This document shows, piece by piece, positions 8,231 through 16,603 of a stretch of 64,000 nt of DNA. Numbering within the stretch: the first letter of the stretch is position 1; every line of letters starts with the position of its first letter. The position numbers and the translations under genes were made by a program. Source of the stretch: Thermoleophilaceae bacterium (GTDB taxonomy: Bacteria; Actinomycetota; Thermoleophilia; Solirubrobacterales; Thermoleophilaceae); NCBI GenBank assembly GCA_030448005.1, contig JAUJNT010000001.1:19303-83302 (forward strand), read 5' to 3'. The notes under the pieces were generated by a model. The model did no database searches. It was not told the origin of the DNA and saw only the letters and a list, made by a program, of their open reading frames with translations.

Positions 8231-8465
8231 CGGGTCAGACCGCGGGGAGGAGCAAAATCGAGAGCGTTGCCTCGAGGAGGCTCGCGGCTGCGGGGCGCCG
8301 AGCGGCTCCTGATTCAGTCCGACTTCCACCAGGACATCGTGGCAATCAGCCCGCCGACGGCCGGCCGACCCCGTCACCGCTGACGTGCCCACGCCGACCG
8401 GGTCTCGGTGTCCTCGAAGGCAGCGACATAGAGTCCACGCCCACACCCACGTCCAGGAGGATTCG

Positions 8466-8861
8466 ATGTCTGCAACCACGCCCCCGATCGACGGGGTCGA
8501 CTTCGTGTCGCTGCCCACGCGCGACCTCGCGGCCGCCATGAAGTTCTACGGCGAGACGCTTGGCCTGCCGCGTTCCATGTACATCGAGGGCAAGCCGTTC
8601 GCCGAGTTCGAGACTGGCAACCTGACGCTCAGTGTCATCGAGTCCGAGCGGATGGGCCTAGGGTACGCGCCTACCCGCAACCCCCTCGCGTTGCGCGTCG
8701 ACGATGTGGCGGCTGCCCGTACCGCGTACGAGTCCAGCGGCGTGACCTTCGAGGGCGAGACGCTCGACACCGGTGTCTGCCATATGGCGTTCTTCTCCGA
8801 TCCCGACGGCAACGCCCTCATGCTCCACCACCGTTACGCACCGCGCGAGCCGCAGGGTTAG
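8466..8861 (+). CDS. VOC-family (glyoxalase-like) protein
   Basis: Protein of 131 aa with a strong ribosome-binding site (AGGAGG, 5 bases before the ATG at 8466). Two beta-alpha-beta-beta-beta modules are visible: DGVDFVSLPTRDLAAAMKFY ... PFAEFETGNL and NPLALRVDDVAAARTAY ... CHMAFFSDPDGNALMLHH. The DPDGN signature and final His/Glu positions fit metal-binding members (dioxygenase, glyoxalase I or resistance protein). The substrate is not predictable. It stands alone downstream of the hydrolase, separated by about 235 bases in which I see no gene. Confidence 0.85.
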   Translation: MSATTPPIDGVDFVSLPTRDLAAAMKFYGETLGLPRSMYIEGKPFAEFETGNLTLSVIESERMGLGYAPTRNPLALRVDDVAAARTAYESSGVTFEGETLDTGVCHMAFFSDPDGNALMLHHRYAPREPQG

Positions 8862-9046
8862 AGCGCCTCACGCTCACCGCGGACGGTGAGCACCGCCCCG
8901 TGGTCGGCCGCCGACCAGCTCATCGCGCCCGGGCCGAGCGGTTCGCCGCGCTGCTCGACGCCATTCCCCGAGACCGCCGAGACGACGTCTCACCGCCCTT
9001 GACCTTCTCATGACCGCCACCGAGAAAATGAAAATGGAGAGCGCCC

Positions 9047-9553
9047 GTGTCTAAGACGCGACCGATGATTCCACTCCTGGTCGTCCTCGTCGCCGCGATC
9101 GCCGCGCTCGTCGCCGTCAGCGCGGCCGACGACGACCCAACCGCAAGCCGGCAGTCGGAGGTCGCCGCGCGGGGCGCGCAAGTGATGCCGTTCGATCTCG
9201 ACAAGACCACGCACCGCTTCAAGCCCACCGGCGGCGGCGGCGTGCAGGCCGTCGTGGCAAAGGACCGCGCCGACCATGAGCAGATCGCCGACATCCGCCG
9301 GCACCTACGCAAGGAGGCCAGCGCGTTCGCGCGAGGAGACCTGTCAGACCCCGCTGCGATCCACGGAGAAGGCATGCCCGGCCTTGAGGAGCTCGAGGCC
9401 AACGCCGACGCACTCGCCGTCCGGTACAGCGAGCGCCCCGACGGGGCCGAGGTCCACTTCAAGAGCAGCGATCCCAAGGTCGTCGACGCCCTGCACCAGT
9501 GGTTCGACGCGCAGGTCTCCGACCACGGCAAGCACGCCGAGCACGCAAGTTAA
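9047..9553 (+). CDS. Exported conserved protein of unknown function
   Basis: Protein of 168 aa. Residues 7-27 (MIPLLVVLVAAIAALVAVSA) form a signal peptide or membrane anchor. The mature part reads MPFDLDKTTHRFKPTGGGGV, then DHEQIADIRRHLRKEASAFA, DPAAIHGEGMPGLEEL, and ends VDALHQWFDAQVSDHGKH. I recognise this as a small exported family found in several bacterial phyla; the conserved His, Asp and Glu residues could bind metal, but no function is established to my knowledge. The 185-base gap before it holds no intact gene. Confidence 0.7.
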   Translation: MSKTRPMIPLLVVLVAAIAALVAVSAADDDPTASRQSEVAARGAQVMPFDLDKTTHRFKPTGGGGVQAVVAKDRADHEQIADIRRHLRKEASAFARGDLSDPAAIHGEGMPGLEELEANADALAVRYSERPDGAEVHFKSSDPKVVDALHQWFDAQVSDHGKHAEHAS

Positions 9554-9584
9554 GGGGCGAACCCTGGGCGCCGGTCTTCGCGGC

Positions 9585-11126
9585 CTACTCCCACTCGATG
9601 GTTCCCGGGGGCTTTGACGTGACGTCCAGCACCACCCGGTTGACCTGCCGGATCTCGTTGATCATCCGCGAGGCGATTCGCTCCAGAAGGTCATAGGGCA
9701 GGCGCGCCCAGTCGGCGGTCATCGCGTCGTCGCTGGTGACCGCGCGGATGACGACGACGTAGCCGTAGGTGCGCTCGTCGCCCTGGACACCGACCGTGCG
9801 GAGCTCCCCTGGCAGCACGCAGAAGGACTGCCACAGCTCGCGGTAGAGGCCCGCGCCGCGGATCTCTTCCTGAAGGACGTAATCGGCGTCGCGCAGGATC
9901 GCGAGCCGCTCCCTGGTGACCTCCCCGCCCACGATCCTGATGCCGAGGCCCGGACCCGGGAACGGCTGGCGCCACACGAGCCGGTCGGGAAGCCCGAGCT
10001 CGAGCCCCACCCGGCGTACCTCGTCCTTGAACAGCGCGCGCAGCGGCTCGACCAGCTCGAACTCGAGGTCCTCCGGCAGGCCGCCCACGTTGTGATGGGA
10101 CTTGATGACGGCGGCCCCGGTGCCCCCACCGGACTCGATCACGTCCGAATAGAGGGTGCCCTGCACGAGGTACTTCGGGTCCCCGAGCTTGAGCGCCTCC
10201 TCCTCGAAGACCCGGATGAACTCCTGCCCGATGACCTTGCGCTTGGCCTCGGGCTCGCTCACTCCCGCGAGCCGCTCGAGGAAGCGCTCCTGCGCCTGGA
10301 CCGCGACCAGCGGCACCTTGAACGTGTCGCGAAAGGCGGCAATGACCTGATCGCCCTCGTTCTTGCGCATGAGGCCATGATCGACGAACACGCATGTGAG
10401 CTGGTCGCCGACGGCCCGGTGCACCAGCAGGGCGGCAACCGAGGAGTCAACCCCGCCGGACAGGCCGCAGATGACGTGCCCATCTCCCACCTGCTCGCGG
10501 ATGAGGCGGACCTGCTCGTCGACTACCGAGGCGGCATCCCACGACATGTCGCAGCCACAGATGTCATCGAGGAAGCGGGCCAGGATCTGAGTCCCGTAGG
10601 GCGTGTGGACCACCTCTGGGTGGAACTGGATGCCATAGAGCCCGCGGGCGGTGTCCTCGAAGGCGGCCACCGGCGACTCGCTCGAGGATGCGAGCGCGGC
10701 GCCGCCCGGCGGCGGCTCGAAGACGGTGTCGCGATGGCTCATCCAGCAGCTCTGCTCGGCCGGCAGGCCCTCGAGCAACCGGCCGTGCTCCTTGACGGTC
10801 AGCCGTGATCTCCCGAACTCTCCGACCTCTGCCGCCTCGACGCGGCCACCGAGCTGGAGCACCATCGCCTGCATCCCGTAACAGATGCCGAGCACGGGGA
10901 TCCCGAGCTCCAGCAGCTCGGAGCGGAGCGCCGGCGCCCCCGGTGCGTAGACGGAGGCGGGGCCGCCCGACAGGATGAGCCCGCGCGGGCGGCGAGCGCG
11001 GATCTCCTCGAGAGCGGCGTGATGGGGCAGCAGCTCGCTGAAGACCCCGCACTCACGCACCCGCCTGGCGATCAGCTGCGAGTACTGCCCCCCGAAGTCG
11101 AGCACCAGCACCTCGTCATTGGTCAC
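9585..11126 (-). CDS. guaA: GMP synthase (glutamine-hydrolysing)
   Basis: Converts XMP to GMP using ATP and glutamine, the last step of guanylate synthesis. The glutaminase domain (residues 1-190) begins [18 protein letters not shown], with the nucleophilic Cys in LGICYGMQ and the His/Glu pair in GIQFHPEV. The ATP-pyrophosphatase domain has the P loop [12 protein letters not shown], and the dimerisation domain ends [15 protein letters not shown] at 11126 (513 aa) is preferred because GGAG lies upstream and the length fits. A GTG at 11174 would add 16 residues and leave only 3 bases to the guaB3 stop. It is co-transcribed with guaB3. Confidence 0.97.
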   Translation of the reverse strand: MTNDEVLVLDFGGQYSQLIARRVRECGVFSELLPHHAALEEIRARRPRGLILSGGPASVYAPGAPALRSELLELGIPVLGICYGMQAMVLQLGGRVEAAEVGEFGRSRLTVKEHGRLLEGLPAEQSCWMSHRDTVFEPPPGGAALASSSESPVAAFEDTARGLYGIQFHPEVVHTPYGTQILARFLDDICGCDMSWDAASVVDEQVRLIREQVGDGHVICGLSGGVDSSVAALLVHRAVGDQLTCVFVDHGLMRKNEGDQVIAAFRDTFKVPLVAVQAQERFLERLAGVSEPEAKRKVIGQEFIRVFEEEALKLGDPKYLVQGTLYSDVIESGGGTGAAVIKSHHNVGGLPEDLEFELVEPLRALFKDEVRRVGLELGLPDRLVWRQPFPGPGLGIRIVGGEVTRERLAILRDADYVLQEEIRGAGLYRELWQSFCVLPGELRTVGVQGDERTYGYVVVIRAVTSDDAMTADWARLPYDLLERIASRMINEIRQVNRVVLDVTSKPPGTIEWE

Positions 11127-11177
11127 GGCCGTCTCCGAGGGCGGCTCGGGCACCTCTACCGCGCGCGCCTCCACGAC

Positions 11178-12428
11178 CTACTCGACGAGGCGCGGGTCAG
11201 CTGCGGCGGGATGTGAGCCGTTCGTGACGCCGTCGGCCGCGGGTGCGGCCCGGGCCGCCGACTGAGCGCCCATGCCGATCGCCTGGTCGCGCTGAAGCTG
11301 CTTGCCCTCGGTCTGCAGGGAGGGCGCCACCATCACCTCGGCGCGGTGAAAGGACGGGATGTCCTCGTAGCCGCAGGTGGCCATCGAGGTGCGCAGGCTG
11401 CCCATGAGGTTGAAGGTGCCGTCGTTCTCGTGTGCGGGGCCCAGCAGGATCTGCTCGAGCGTGCCGTTCTGGGTGGTCCGGACCCTGGCGCCCCGCGGGA
11501 GGTCGGGGTGGAAGGTGGCCATTCCCCAGTGGTAGCCGTGGCCCGGCGCCTCGTAGGCGCGGGCAAGGGGAGAGCCGATCATCACGCCGTCCGCCCCGCA
11601 GGCGAACGCCTTCGAAATGTCGCCGCCGTTGCGCATGCCGCCGTCGGCGATCACCTTCACGTACTCGCCGGTCTCGAGCATGTGCTGCGACCGCGCGCCC
11701 GCGACGTCGGCGATGGCGGTGGCCTGGGGCACGCCGATGCCGAGCACGCCGCGCGTGGTGCACGCCGCGCCGGGGCCCACGCCCACGAGGACGGCCTGCG
11801 CTCCCGTGCGCATCAGGTGAAGACCCGTGGGGTATGACGCACAGCCCCCGATCACGACGGGCACCTCCACCTCCCGTGTGAACTCCTTGAGGTTGAGCGG
11901 TGGCCGCGACTCGTCGGTGGAGACGTGCTCCGCGGATATCACGGTGCCCTGGATCACGAGGATGTCGAGCCCCGCGTCGATCGCCACCTCGTAGTGGGTG
12001 CGCACACGCTGTGGCGTCAGCGACGCGGCGCAGACCACGCCGTACTCCTTGATCTCGGCGATGCGCTGAGCGATCAGCTCCGGCTTGATCGGCTCCTGGT
12101 AGATGCGCTGCATCTCGGCCGTGGCGCGCTCCTTGTCGAAGCCCGCGATCCGCTCGAGCTGCTCCTCGGCGTCCTCATAGCGGCAGAAGACGCCCTCGAG
12201 GTTGAGCACGGCGAGGCCGCCGAGCTTTCCGATGATTCCCGCCGTGCGGGGCGAGACCACGCCGTCCATCGCCGAGGCGAGGAGCGGAAGGTCGAAGAGG
12301 TAGTCACCGAGCTTCCAGGTGATGTCGATGTCATCGGGGTCGCGCGTGCGACGTGAGGGCACGATCGCGATGTCATCGAAGCCGTAGGCGCGACGGCCCT
12401 TCTTGCCCCGACCGATCTCAACTTCCAT
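11178..12428 (-). CDS. guaB3: GuaB3-family IMP dehydrogenase-related protein
   Basis: Protein of 416 aa with the IMPDH/GMP-reductase barrel: DIAIVPSRRTRDPDDID, PLLASAMDGVVS, the catalytic-loop Cys in GVGPGAACTTRGVLGIG, and VIADGGMRNGGDISKA. No CBS domains interrupt the barrel. These features and MEVEIGRGKKGRRAYGFDDI match the actinobacterial/cyanobacterial GuaB3 subfamily rather than classical GuaB. A cyanobacterial GuaB3 has, as I recall, been reported to act as a GMP reductase; the direction of the reaction here is uncertain. It is the first gene of a guaB3-guaA operon, with a TAGGAT box 6 bases before its ATG. Confidence 0.9.
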   Translation of the reverse strand: MEVEIGRGKKGRRAYGFDDIAIVPSRRTRDPDDIDITWKLGDYLFDLPLLASAMDGVVSPRTAGIIGKLGGLAVLNLEGVFCRYEDAEEQLERIAGFDKERATAEMQRIYQEPIKPELIAQRIAEIKEYGVVCAASLTPQRVRTHYEVAIDAGLDILVIQGTVISAEHVSTDESRPPLNLKEFTREVEVPVVIGGCASYPTGLHLMRTGAQAVLVGVGPGAACTTRGVLGIGVPQATAIADVAGARSQHMLETGEYVKVIADGGMRNGGDISKAFACGADGVMIGSPLARAYEAPGHGYHWGMATFHPDLPRGARVRTTQNGTLEQILLGPAHENDGTFNLMGSLRTSMATCGYEDIPSFHRAEVMVAPSLQTEGKQLQRDQAIGMGAQSAARAAPAADGVTNGSHPAAADPRLVE

Positions 12429-12434
12429 GGTGGC

Positions 12435-12440
12435 ATCCTA
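12435..12440 (-). promoter_or_regulatory. -10 box of guaB3, leaderless spacing
   Basis: On the minus strand TAGGAT is followed by exactly 6 bases and then the guaB3 ATG. This places transcription start at or next to the start codon, and there is no Shine-Dalgarno sequence. Confidence 0.6.
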
Positions 12441-12554
12441 GGTTCGGCGGCGGACGAAAACGGACCTTAGCAGCGCCGTTCCGCGGGTCCCCGAGCGTGT
12501 TACCACGGAGTTTGCGGCATAGATAGCTTGCCGGGGCGGAAGGTGTGCGCCGTT

Positions 12555-12612
12555 GAATTATCTGGCAGGGACGCCAGATAATTCGACTCCTATCTGGCAG
12601 GGATGCCAGATA
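12555..12612. repeat. Two tandem AT-rich hairpins
   Basis: The first inverted repeat is GAATTATCTGGC (12555-12566), a six-base loop, and GCCAGATAATTC (12573-12584). The second is TATCTGGCA (12591-12599), loop GGGA, and TGCCAGATA (12604-12612). Both carry the core ATCTGGCAGGGAYGCCAGAT. They lie in the 192-base gap between the pfkB stop (12621) and the guaB3 start. No T-run follows on either strand. They could be operators of one regulator or copies of a mobile palindrome. Confidence 0.85.
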
Positions 12613-12620
12613 TTTCGAAT

Positions 12621-13592
12621 TCACCTCCGCAACGGCAGGGCCGGCTCCTCCTCGCAGCTCACCTCGCCCATGAGTCGCTCGACCTCGCGCGGATCGAGCA
12701 CGCCCGCGCCGAAGTACTGGGTGGACTCCGCCCCGCAGGCCACCCCGAAGCGAAGGCAGTCCTCGTCGGCCCGGCCGGCGTAGCGGGCAGCGACGTAGCC
12801 AGCCAGGAAGGCGTCACCCGACCCGATCGAGGACACCGGCTCCAGCGGTTCGAGGGTCGCGCGGAATAGGCGCCGCGGATGCGCCTGGTCCCCCTCCTCA
12901 CCCACGAGCGCGAGACAGCCGTCGGGGAGGGTCATGATCGCCTCCGAGGCCCCCATCTCGGCTATCTCCCCAATGGCGGTGCGGCGGTCTTCGTCGTCTG
13001 CGAACTCGTGGCCCACGAGCTCCTCGGCCTCCCGCTCGTTCGGGGTGACCACGCTCGGAGCCGCCCAGGTGGCGAGTCGGAGCGGCTCGCCCTCGGAGTC
13101 GAGCACGGTGGTCACCCCCAAGCGGTGCAGCTCCTTGATGAGCTCGGAGTAGAGGTCGGAGTGCACCCCGCGCGGGAGGCTCCCGGAGAAGACGCAGATG
13201 GCGGCGCCCTTGGCGAGGTAGAGCAGCTTGTCCACGAAGAGCTGGAGCTCCGTCTCAGATACTGCGGGCCCGCGCTCGTTGATCTCCGTCTGCTCGCCGG
13301 AGGTGGGGTCGACGACCGCGGTGGACATGCGCGACTCCTCCCGGATGCGGACGAAGTCGTTGAGGATCGCCTCGTCGGTCAGCTGCTCGATGATGCGCGT
13401 GCCGGTGGGCCCGCCGGCCACGCCGGTGGCGATCACGGGCTGCCCGAGCGCCTTCAGTGCCCGGGCCACGTTCACGCCCTTGCCTCCGGCCATCGAGGTC
13501 TGCTCGACGGCGCGGTGGCGCCTGCCCAGGCGGAAGCTGGGGACCGCGAGGGTCTTGTCGATTGCCGCGTTGAGGGTGACGGTGATGATCAT
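12621..13592 (-). CDS. PfkB-family sugar kinase (1-phosphofructokinase type)
   Basis: Protein of 323 aa. The N-terminus MIITVTLNAAIDKTLAVPSF and AGGKGVNVARALKALG are the substrate-binding signature of FruK/LacC/PfkB enzymes. The C-terminal signature SSIGSGDAFLAGYVAA carries the catalytic Asp and anion hole. It phosphorylates a sugar phosphate (fructose 1-phosphate, fructose 6-phosphate or tagatose 6-phosphate); which one cannot be read from sequence. Its ATG overlaps the stop of the carboxypeptidase gene by ATGA, so it is the third gene of a LysM-carboxypeptidase-kinase operon. Confidence 0.9.
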   Translation of the reverse strand: MIITVTLNAAIDKTLAVPSFRLGRRHRAVEQTSMAGGKGVNVARALKALGQPVIATGVAGGPTGTRIIEQLTDEAILNDFVRIREESRMSTAVVDPTSGEQTEINERGPAVSETELQLFVDKLLYLAKGAAICVFSGSLPRGVHSDLYSELIKELHRLGVTTVLDSEGEPLRLATWAAPSVVTPNEREAEELVGHEFADDEDRRTAIGEIAEMGASEAIMTLPDGCLALVGEEGDQAHPRRLFRATLEPLEPVSSIGSGDAFLAGYVAARYAGRADEDCLRFGVACGAESTQYFGAGVLDPREVERLMGEVSCEEEPALPLRR

Positions 13593-14857
13593 GTCGTCGG
13601 TGGGGGGCCGTCGGCCGTGGCTTGTGCACGTGCCCGCGCCCGGTGTCTATCCGCACGGTCCCGCGCCCGCTGCCGCCTGCGGATGAGGTTAGCCATGAAT
13701 GTGACAAGGGACACGATGACCACCACGAGCAGGAGCGTCAAGGGCAATCCCAAATCGTGGACCACCACGCGCAACGGCCCGGCGCCCTGCACCTCCGCCG
13801 CGGTCACAAGCGGCACCCGCTCCACCACCCGCCCTCCGCGCAGGACCGAGACCCGGCCGACGCGGGTACCGGCCGCCAGCTCGCCATGGAGCACCGCGGG
13901 AGCATCCACGCGGGTGGCGGTCCGCTCACCCCGCCGCACGAGGACGGATACGTCCCTCGAGGGCACTAGCTCGGCACGCTCGTCGCGGTGGGCAACCGCG
14001 GTCCTGGCCGCCACTCGACGAGAGCTGAGCGCCTTCACCGTGCGGAACTGCGCGAGCCCGTGGCGCAGCAGGGCGAGCGTGTCGACGTCGCGCGAGCGCT
14101 CTCCGGGCTCTCCGAGCACCACGCTGACCACCTTGGCCCCCAGCCGGTTGTCGGCTGCCCCCACCAGGACGTATCCGGCGCTGCGGGTGTGGCCTGTCTT
14201 GACCCCGTCGACGAAGGGGTAGCGCGCGATGAGGTCGTTGCGGTTGTCGACGATCCGGCGCCGCGCACCTGACTCGAGCACCGCCGAGGGCTGGTCCACG
14301 AGCTTTGCGAACCGCCCGTTTCGCAGCAGCCGGCGGGCGAGAGCCGCGAGGTCGCGCGCGGTCGAGTAGTTGAGCGGGTCGTCGAGCCCGATCGGGTTCG
14401 CGTAGCTCGTGCCGTCAAGGCCGAGCTCCCGGGCCCGCTCGTTCATCTCTCGCACGAACGCGGCCTCAGAGCCCGCCACCCCGGCGGCGATCGTGACGGC
14501 GGCGTCGTTGGCGCTCTCGAGGAGCAGGCCCTCGAGCAGGTCATCCACCCGCATGCGCTCCCCCTCCCTCAGGTTGATCTTCGACTCCACCGGCAGCGGC
14601 CGGTAGCCGGTGGCCGTGAAGACGTCCTCGGGACGGGCCCGTTCGAGGACCAGGAGAGCCGTCATCAGCTTGGTGGTACTAGCGATCGCCCGGCGGGTGT
14701 CCGCGGCCTTCTGGAGGATCACGGAGCCGTCACGAGCGTCCACGAGGATCGCGGAGGCGGCCTGCCGGAGATCCGGTGGGCCCTGCCCCCCTGCGGAGAC
14801 CGGGACAGCCATGGCCAGCGCAAGCGCGGCCATCGTCGCGAGCGGGACTCGCCTCAC
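13589..14857 (-). CDS. D-alanyl-D-alanine carboxypeptidase (S11)
   Basis: Protein of 422 aa with a cleavable signal peptide (residues 1-23). The penicillin-binding motifs are complete: SxxK in ASTTKLM, SxN in ESANDAA and KTG in GVKTGHT. A second beta-rich domain follows, and residues ~380-402 (LGLPLTLLLVVVIVSLVTFM) form a C-terminal membrane anchor with a basic tail. It trims the terminal D-Ala from peptidoglycan stem peptides outside the membrane. The start overlaps the LysM gene stop (14854) and the end overlaps the pfkB start. Confidence 0.93.
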   Translation of the reverse strand: MRRVPLATMAALALAMAVPVSAGGQGPPDLRQAASAILVDARDGSVILQKAADTRRAIASTTKLMTALLVLERARPEDVFTATGYRPLPVESKINLREGERMRVDDLLEGLLLESANDAAVTIAAGVAGSEAAFVREMNERARELGLDGTSYANPIGLDDPLNYSTARDLAALARRLLRNGRFAKLVDQPSAVLESGARRRIVDNRNDLIARYPFVDGVKTGHTRSAGYVLVGAADNRLGAKVVSVVLGEPGERSRDVDTLALLRHGLAQFRTVKALSSRRVAARTAVAHRDERAELVPSRDVSVLVRRGERTATRVDAPAVLHGELAAGTRVGRVSVLRGGRVVERVPLVTAAEVQGAGPLRVVVHDLGLPLTLLLVVVIVSLVTFMANLIRRRQRARDRADRHRARARAQATADGPPPTT

Positions 14858-15201
14858 TTGGGGGGCAACTTGATCTTCTGCCCCGCGACGAGCGCCTGGG
14901 GATCAAGCGAGGGGTTGAGCTGCTGCAGGATGTCCACGTCGGTGCCGGTCTTCTCCCCGATCCTGCCAAGCGTGTCGCCTGGCTTTACGGTGTAGCGCGT
15001 GGGGGGCGGGCGCCGCTCGCCGGCGCGCTTAGTGGTCGTGGTGGTACTGGTGGTTCGCTTGCCGCGGGTGCTCTGCCCTCCCTCCGAGCCGTCCCCCGTC
15101 CTCCCGGAACCGAGCGCGATAAGAGCGACGGCGAGCGCAAAGGCCACGAGCGCCACGGGCGCTAGCAGGCGGGCTTGGCTAGAGGTGCGGTTCGGGGGCA
15201 T
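14854..15201 (-). CDS. LysM-domain membrane protein
   Basis: Protein of 115 aa: a short cytoplasmic N-terminus, one membrane segment (residues ~12-31, LLAPVALVAFALAVALIAL), a Thr/Arg-rich linker, then a single LysM (YTVKPGDTLGRIGEKTGTDV ... LNPSLDPQALVAGQKIKLPP). LysM binds peptidoglycan glycan, so the protein probably tethers to the wall. It is translationally coupled to the D,D-carboxypeptidase, suggesting a shared role in wall remodelling. Confidence 0.88.
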   Translation of the reverse strand: MPPNRTSSQARLLAPVALVAFALAVALIALGSGRTGDGSEGGQSTRGKRTTSTTTTTKRAGERRPPPTRYTVKPGDTLGRIGEKTGTDVDILQQLNPSLDPQALVAGQKIKLPPK

Positions 15202-15246
15202 GTCTGCCTGCTCTTGGCCGATCAGGATAGTCGGGGACCGCTCGGG

Positions 15247-16152
15247 CTAGATGTTCCACGTGTCCACCCGAAGCTCCTCCGCCGCCGCGGCCGCGGCGGC
15301 CTCCGGGTCACCCCCCCGCTGGCTGTGGGCGTTCACGATCGACCGGGAGGCCGTTACCAACCCGGCGGCGGGATGGGGCGCGAACGCGGCGCCAAGGCCG
15401 GCGGGGCTTCCGCCCTGCGCCCCCACGCCCGGCAGGAGGAAGATCGCGCGCGGCATCAGCGCCCGCAGGCGCGCAAGCCGCTCCGGCCTGGTGGCCCCGG
15501 CCACCGCGCCCACCAGCGACAGCCCGCATTCGGCGATCGCGCCGGCCCCGAGCGAGTCGACGAGAGCCGCAAGCCGCTCGTACAGGGGAGCGTGACCTGC
15601 CGGCAGGTCCTGGAGATCGGATGCCCCGGGGTTCGAGGTGCTCACGAGCACGAAGCAGCCCGCGCCGGCGGAGGACGCAGCATCCACGAGCGGCTCGAGC
15701 GAGTCGCGCCCGAGCAGCGGGTTGGCGGTGAACGCGTCGGCTCTCAACCCCGGAACCTCCCCGAAGGGCCCCGGAGTGGCGCCCACGAGCGCCTGCCCAT
15801 AGGCGGCGGCGGTGACCGGCACGTCGCCGCGCTTGCCGTCGGCTATCACGAGCAGGCCGCGGGAGCGGGCGCTCTCCCGCACCTCTCCCAGGGCCGCCCA
15901 CCCGGGCGCCCCGAGCCGCTCGAAGCAGGCAAGCTGTGGCTTGACCGCCACGCACGCTGGGCCGGCGGCCTCGATCGCCGCCTGGCAGTGACGGGTGACG
16001 GCGCGGGCGGTGAGCTCGGCGACCGAGCCGTCGCCCTCCCCGCCCTCGAGCGCCTGTGGCCAGAGCGCGGACGGGTCGGGATCGAGCCCCAGCACGACAC
16101 GGCTGCGGCGCTCCTCTACGAGCGCCGCGAGCCGGTCAGCGAAGTGCGTCAG
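15247..16152 (-). CDS. pyrF: Orotidine 5'-phosphate decarboxylase
   Basis: Makes UMP from OMP, the last step of pyrimidine synthesis. Conserved features are VVLGLDPDPSALWP, AVKPQLACFERLG, VIADGKRGDVPVTAAAY (the catalytic Lys-Asp-Lys array), ADAFTANPLLG and LLPGVGAQGG. It belongs to the longer type 2 PyrF group (about 275-300 aa). No ATG, GTG or TTG lies near the conserved N-terminus; the best candidate is CTG at 16152 with GGGAG 8 bases upstream, giving 301 aa. The longest open frame begins inside the HU gene and is unlikely. Confidence 0.9.
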   Translation of the reverse strand: MTHFADRLAALVEERRSRVVLGLDPDPSALWPQALEGGEGDGSVAELTARAVTRHCQAAIEAAGPACVAVKPQLACFERLGAPGWAALGEVRESARSRGLLVIADGKRGDVPVTAAAYGQALVGATPGPFGEVPGLRADAFTANPLLGRDSLEPLVDAASSAGAGCFVLVSTSNPGASDLQDLPAGHAPLYERLAALVDSLGAGAIAECGLSLVGAVAGATRPERLARLRALMPRAIFLLPGVGAQGGSPAGLGAAFAPHPAAGLVTASRSIVNAHSQRGGDPEAAAAAAAEELRVDTWNI

Positions 16153-16165
16153 CCCCGTTCTCCCG

Positions 16166-16181
16166 GGGCGGTCAGCCGCCC
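16166..16181 (-). terminator. Short GC hairpin at the end of the HU gene
   Basis: GGGCGG, a four-base loop containing the HU stop codon, and CCGCCC form a compact stem right at the HU 3' end. No U-tract follows. It might attenuate rather than end transcription into pyrF. Confidence 0.4.
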
Positions 16182-16450
16182 TTGACCGACTTCTTGAGCG
16201 CCGAGCCGGCAGAGAAGCGCGGCACCCGGCTCGCGGAGATCTCGATCTTCTCACCTGTCTGCGGGTTCACGCCCTGACGGGCGCCACGGTCGGCGACGGA
16301 GAACTTGCCGAAGCCGGTGAAGCTGATCTCCCCGCCACGCTTGAGGGTCTCCTCGATGACCTCGAGCACGGCTTCGACGGCCTCCTTGGCGTCGCCCTTT
16401 GAAAGACCGGACTTCGCGGCCACCTGATCCTCGAACTCGGACTTCGTCAC
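16172..16450 (-). CDS. DNA-binding protein HU
   Basis: Protein of 92 aa with the whole HU fold: TKSEFEDQVAAKSGLSKGDA, the arm signature GGEISFTGFGKFSVADRGAR and QGVNPQTGEKIEISASRVPRF. The actinobacterial Lys/Ala-rich C-terminal tail is absent, so it is of the short HU type. It starts at GTG 16450 behind a strong AAGGAGGAG. It compacts DNA as a dimer. It lies upstream of pyrF on the same strand. Confidence 0.95.
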   Translation of the reverse strand: MTKSEFEDQVAAKSGLSKGDAKEAVEAVLEVIEETLKRGGEISFTGFGKFSVADRGARQGVNPQTGEKIEISASRVPRFSAGSALKKSVKGG

Positions 16451-16603
16451 CTTCTCCTCCTTGGAACGGGGAAAAACAAGAGGCCGAACCTAACAATGAG
16501 CGCGGACGACGGACGCGCGAGCCCCCTCCCGAAGCGGACCGGAGCGCCCACCCCGCCGCACTTTGCGGGCTTTGGCCTCAGGCCGATGCGCCGGCGGATC
16601 GCC

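Noticed and set aside
8942-9013. Short plus-strand frame FAALLDAIPRDRRDDV resembling the C-terminal end of a MarR-like regulator
   Set aside because: Only about 20 codons fit and no upstream part is recognisable; too little to call a gene or remnant.
12555-12612. Canonical rho-independent terminators
   Set aside because: Stems are good but no T-run follows on either strand, so I list them as repeats of unknown role.
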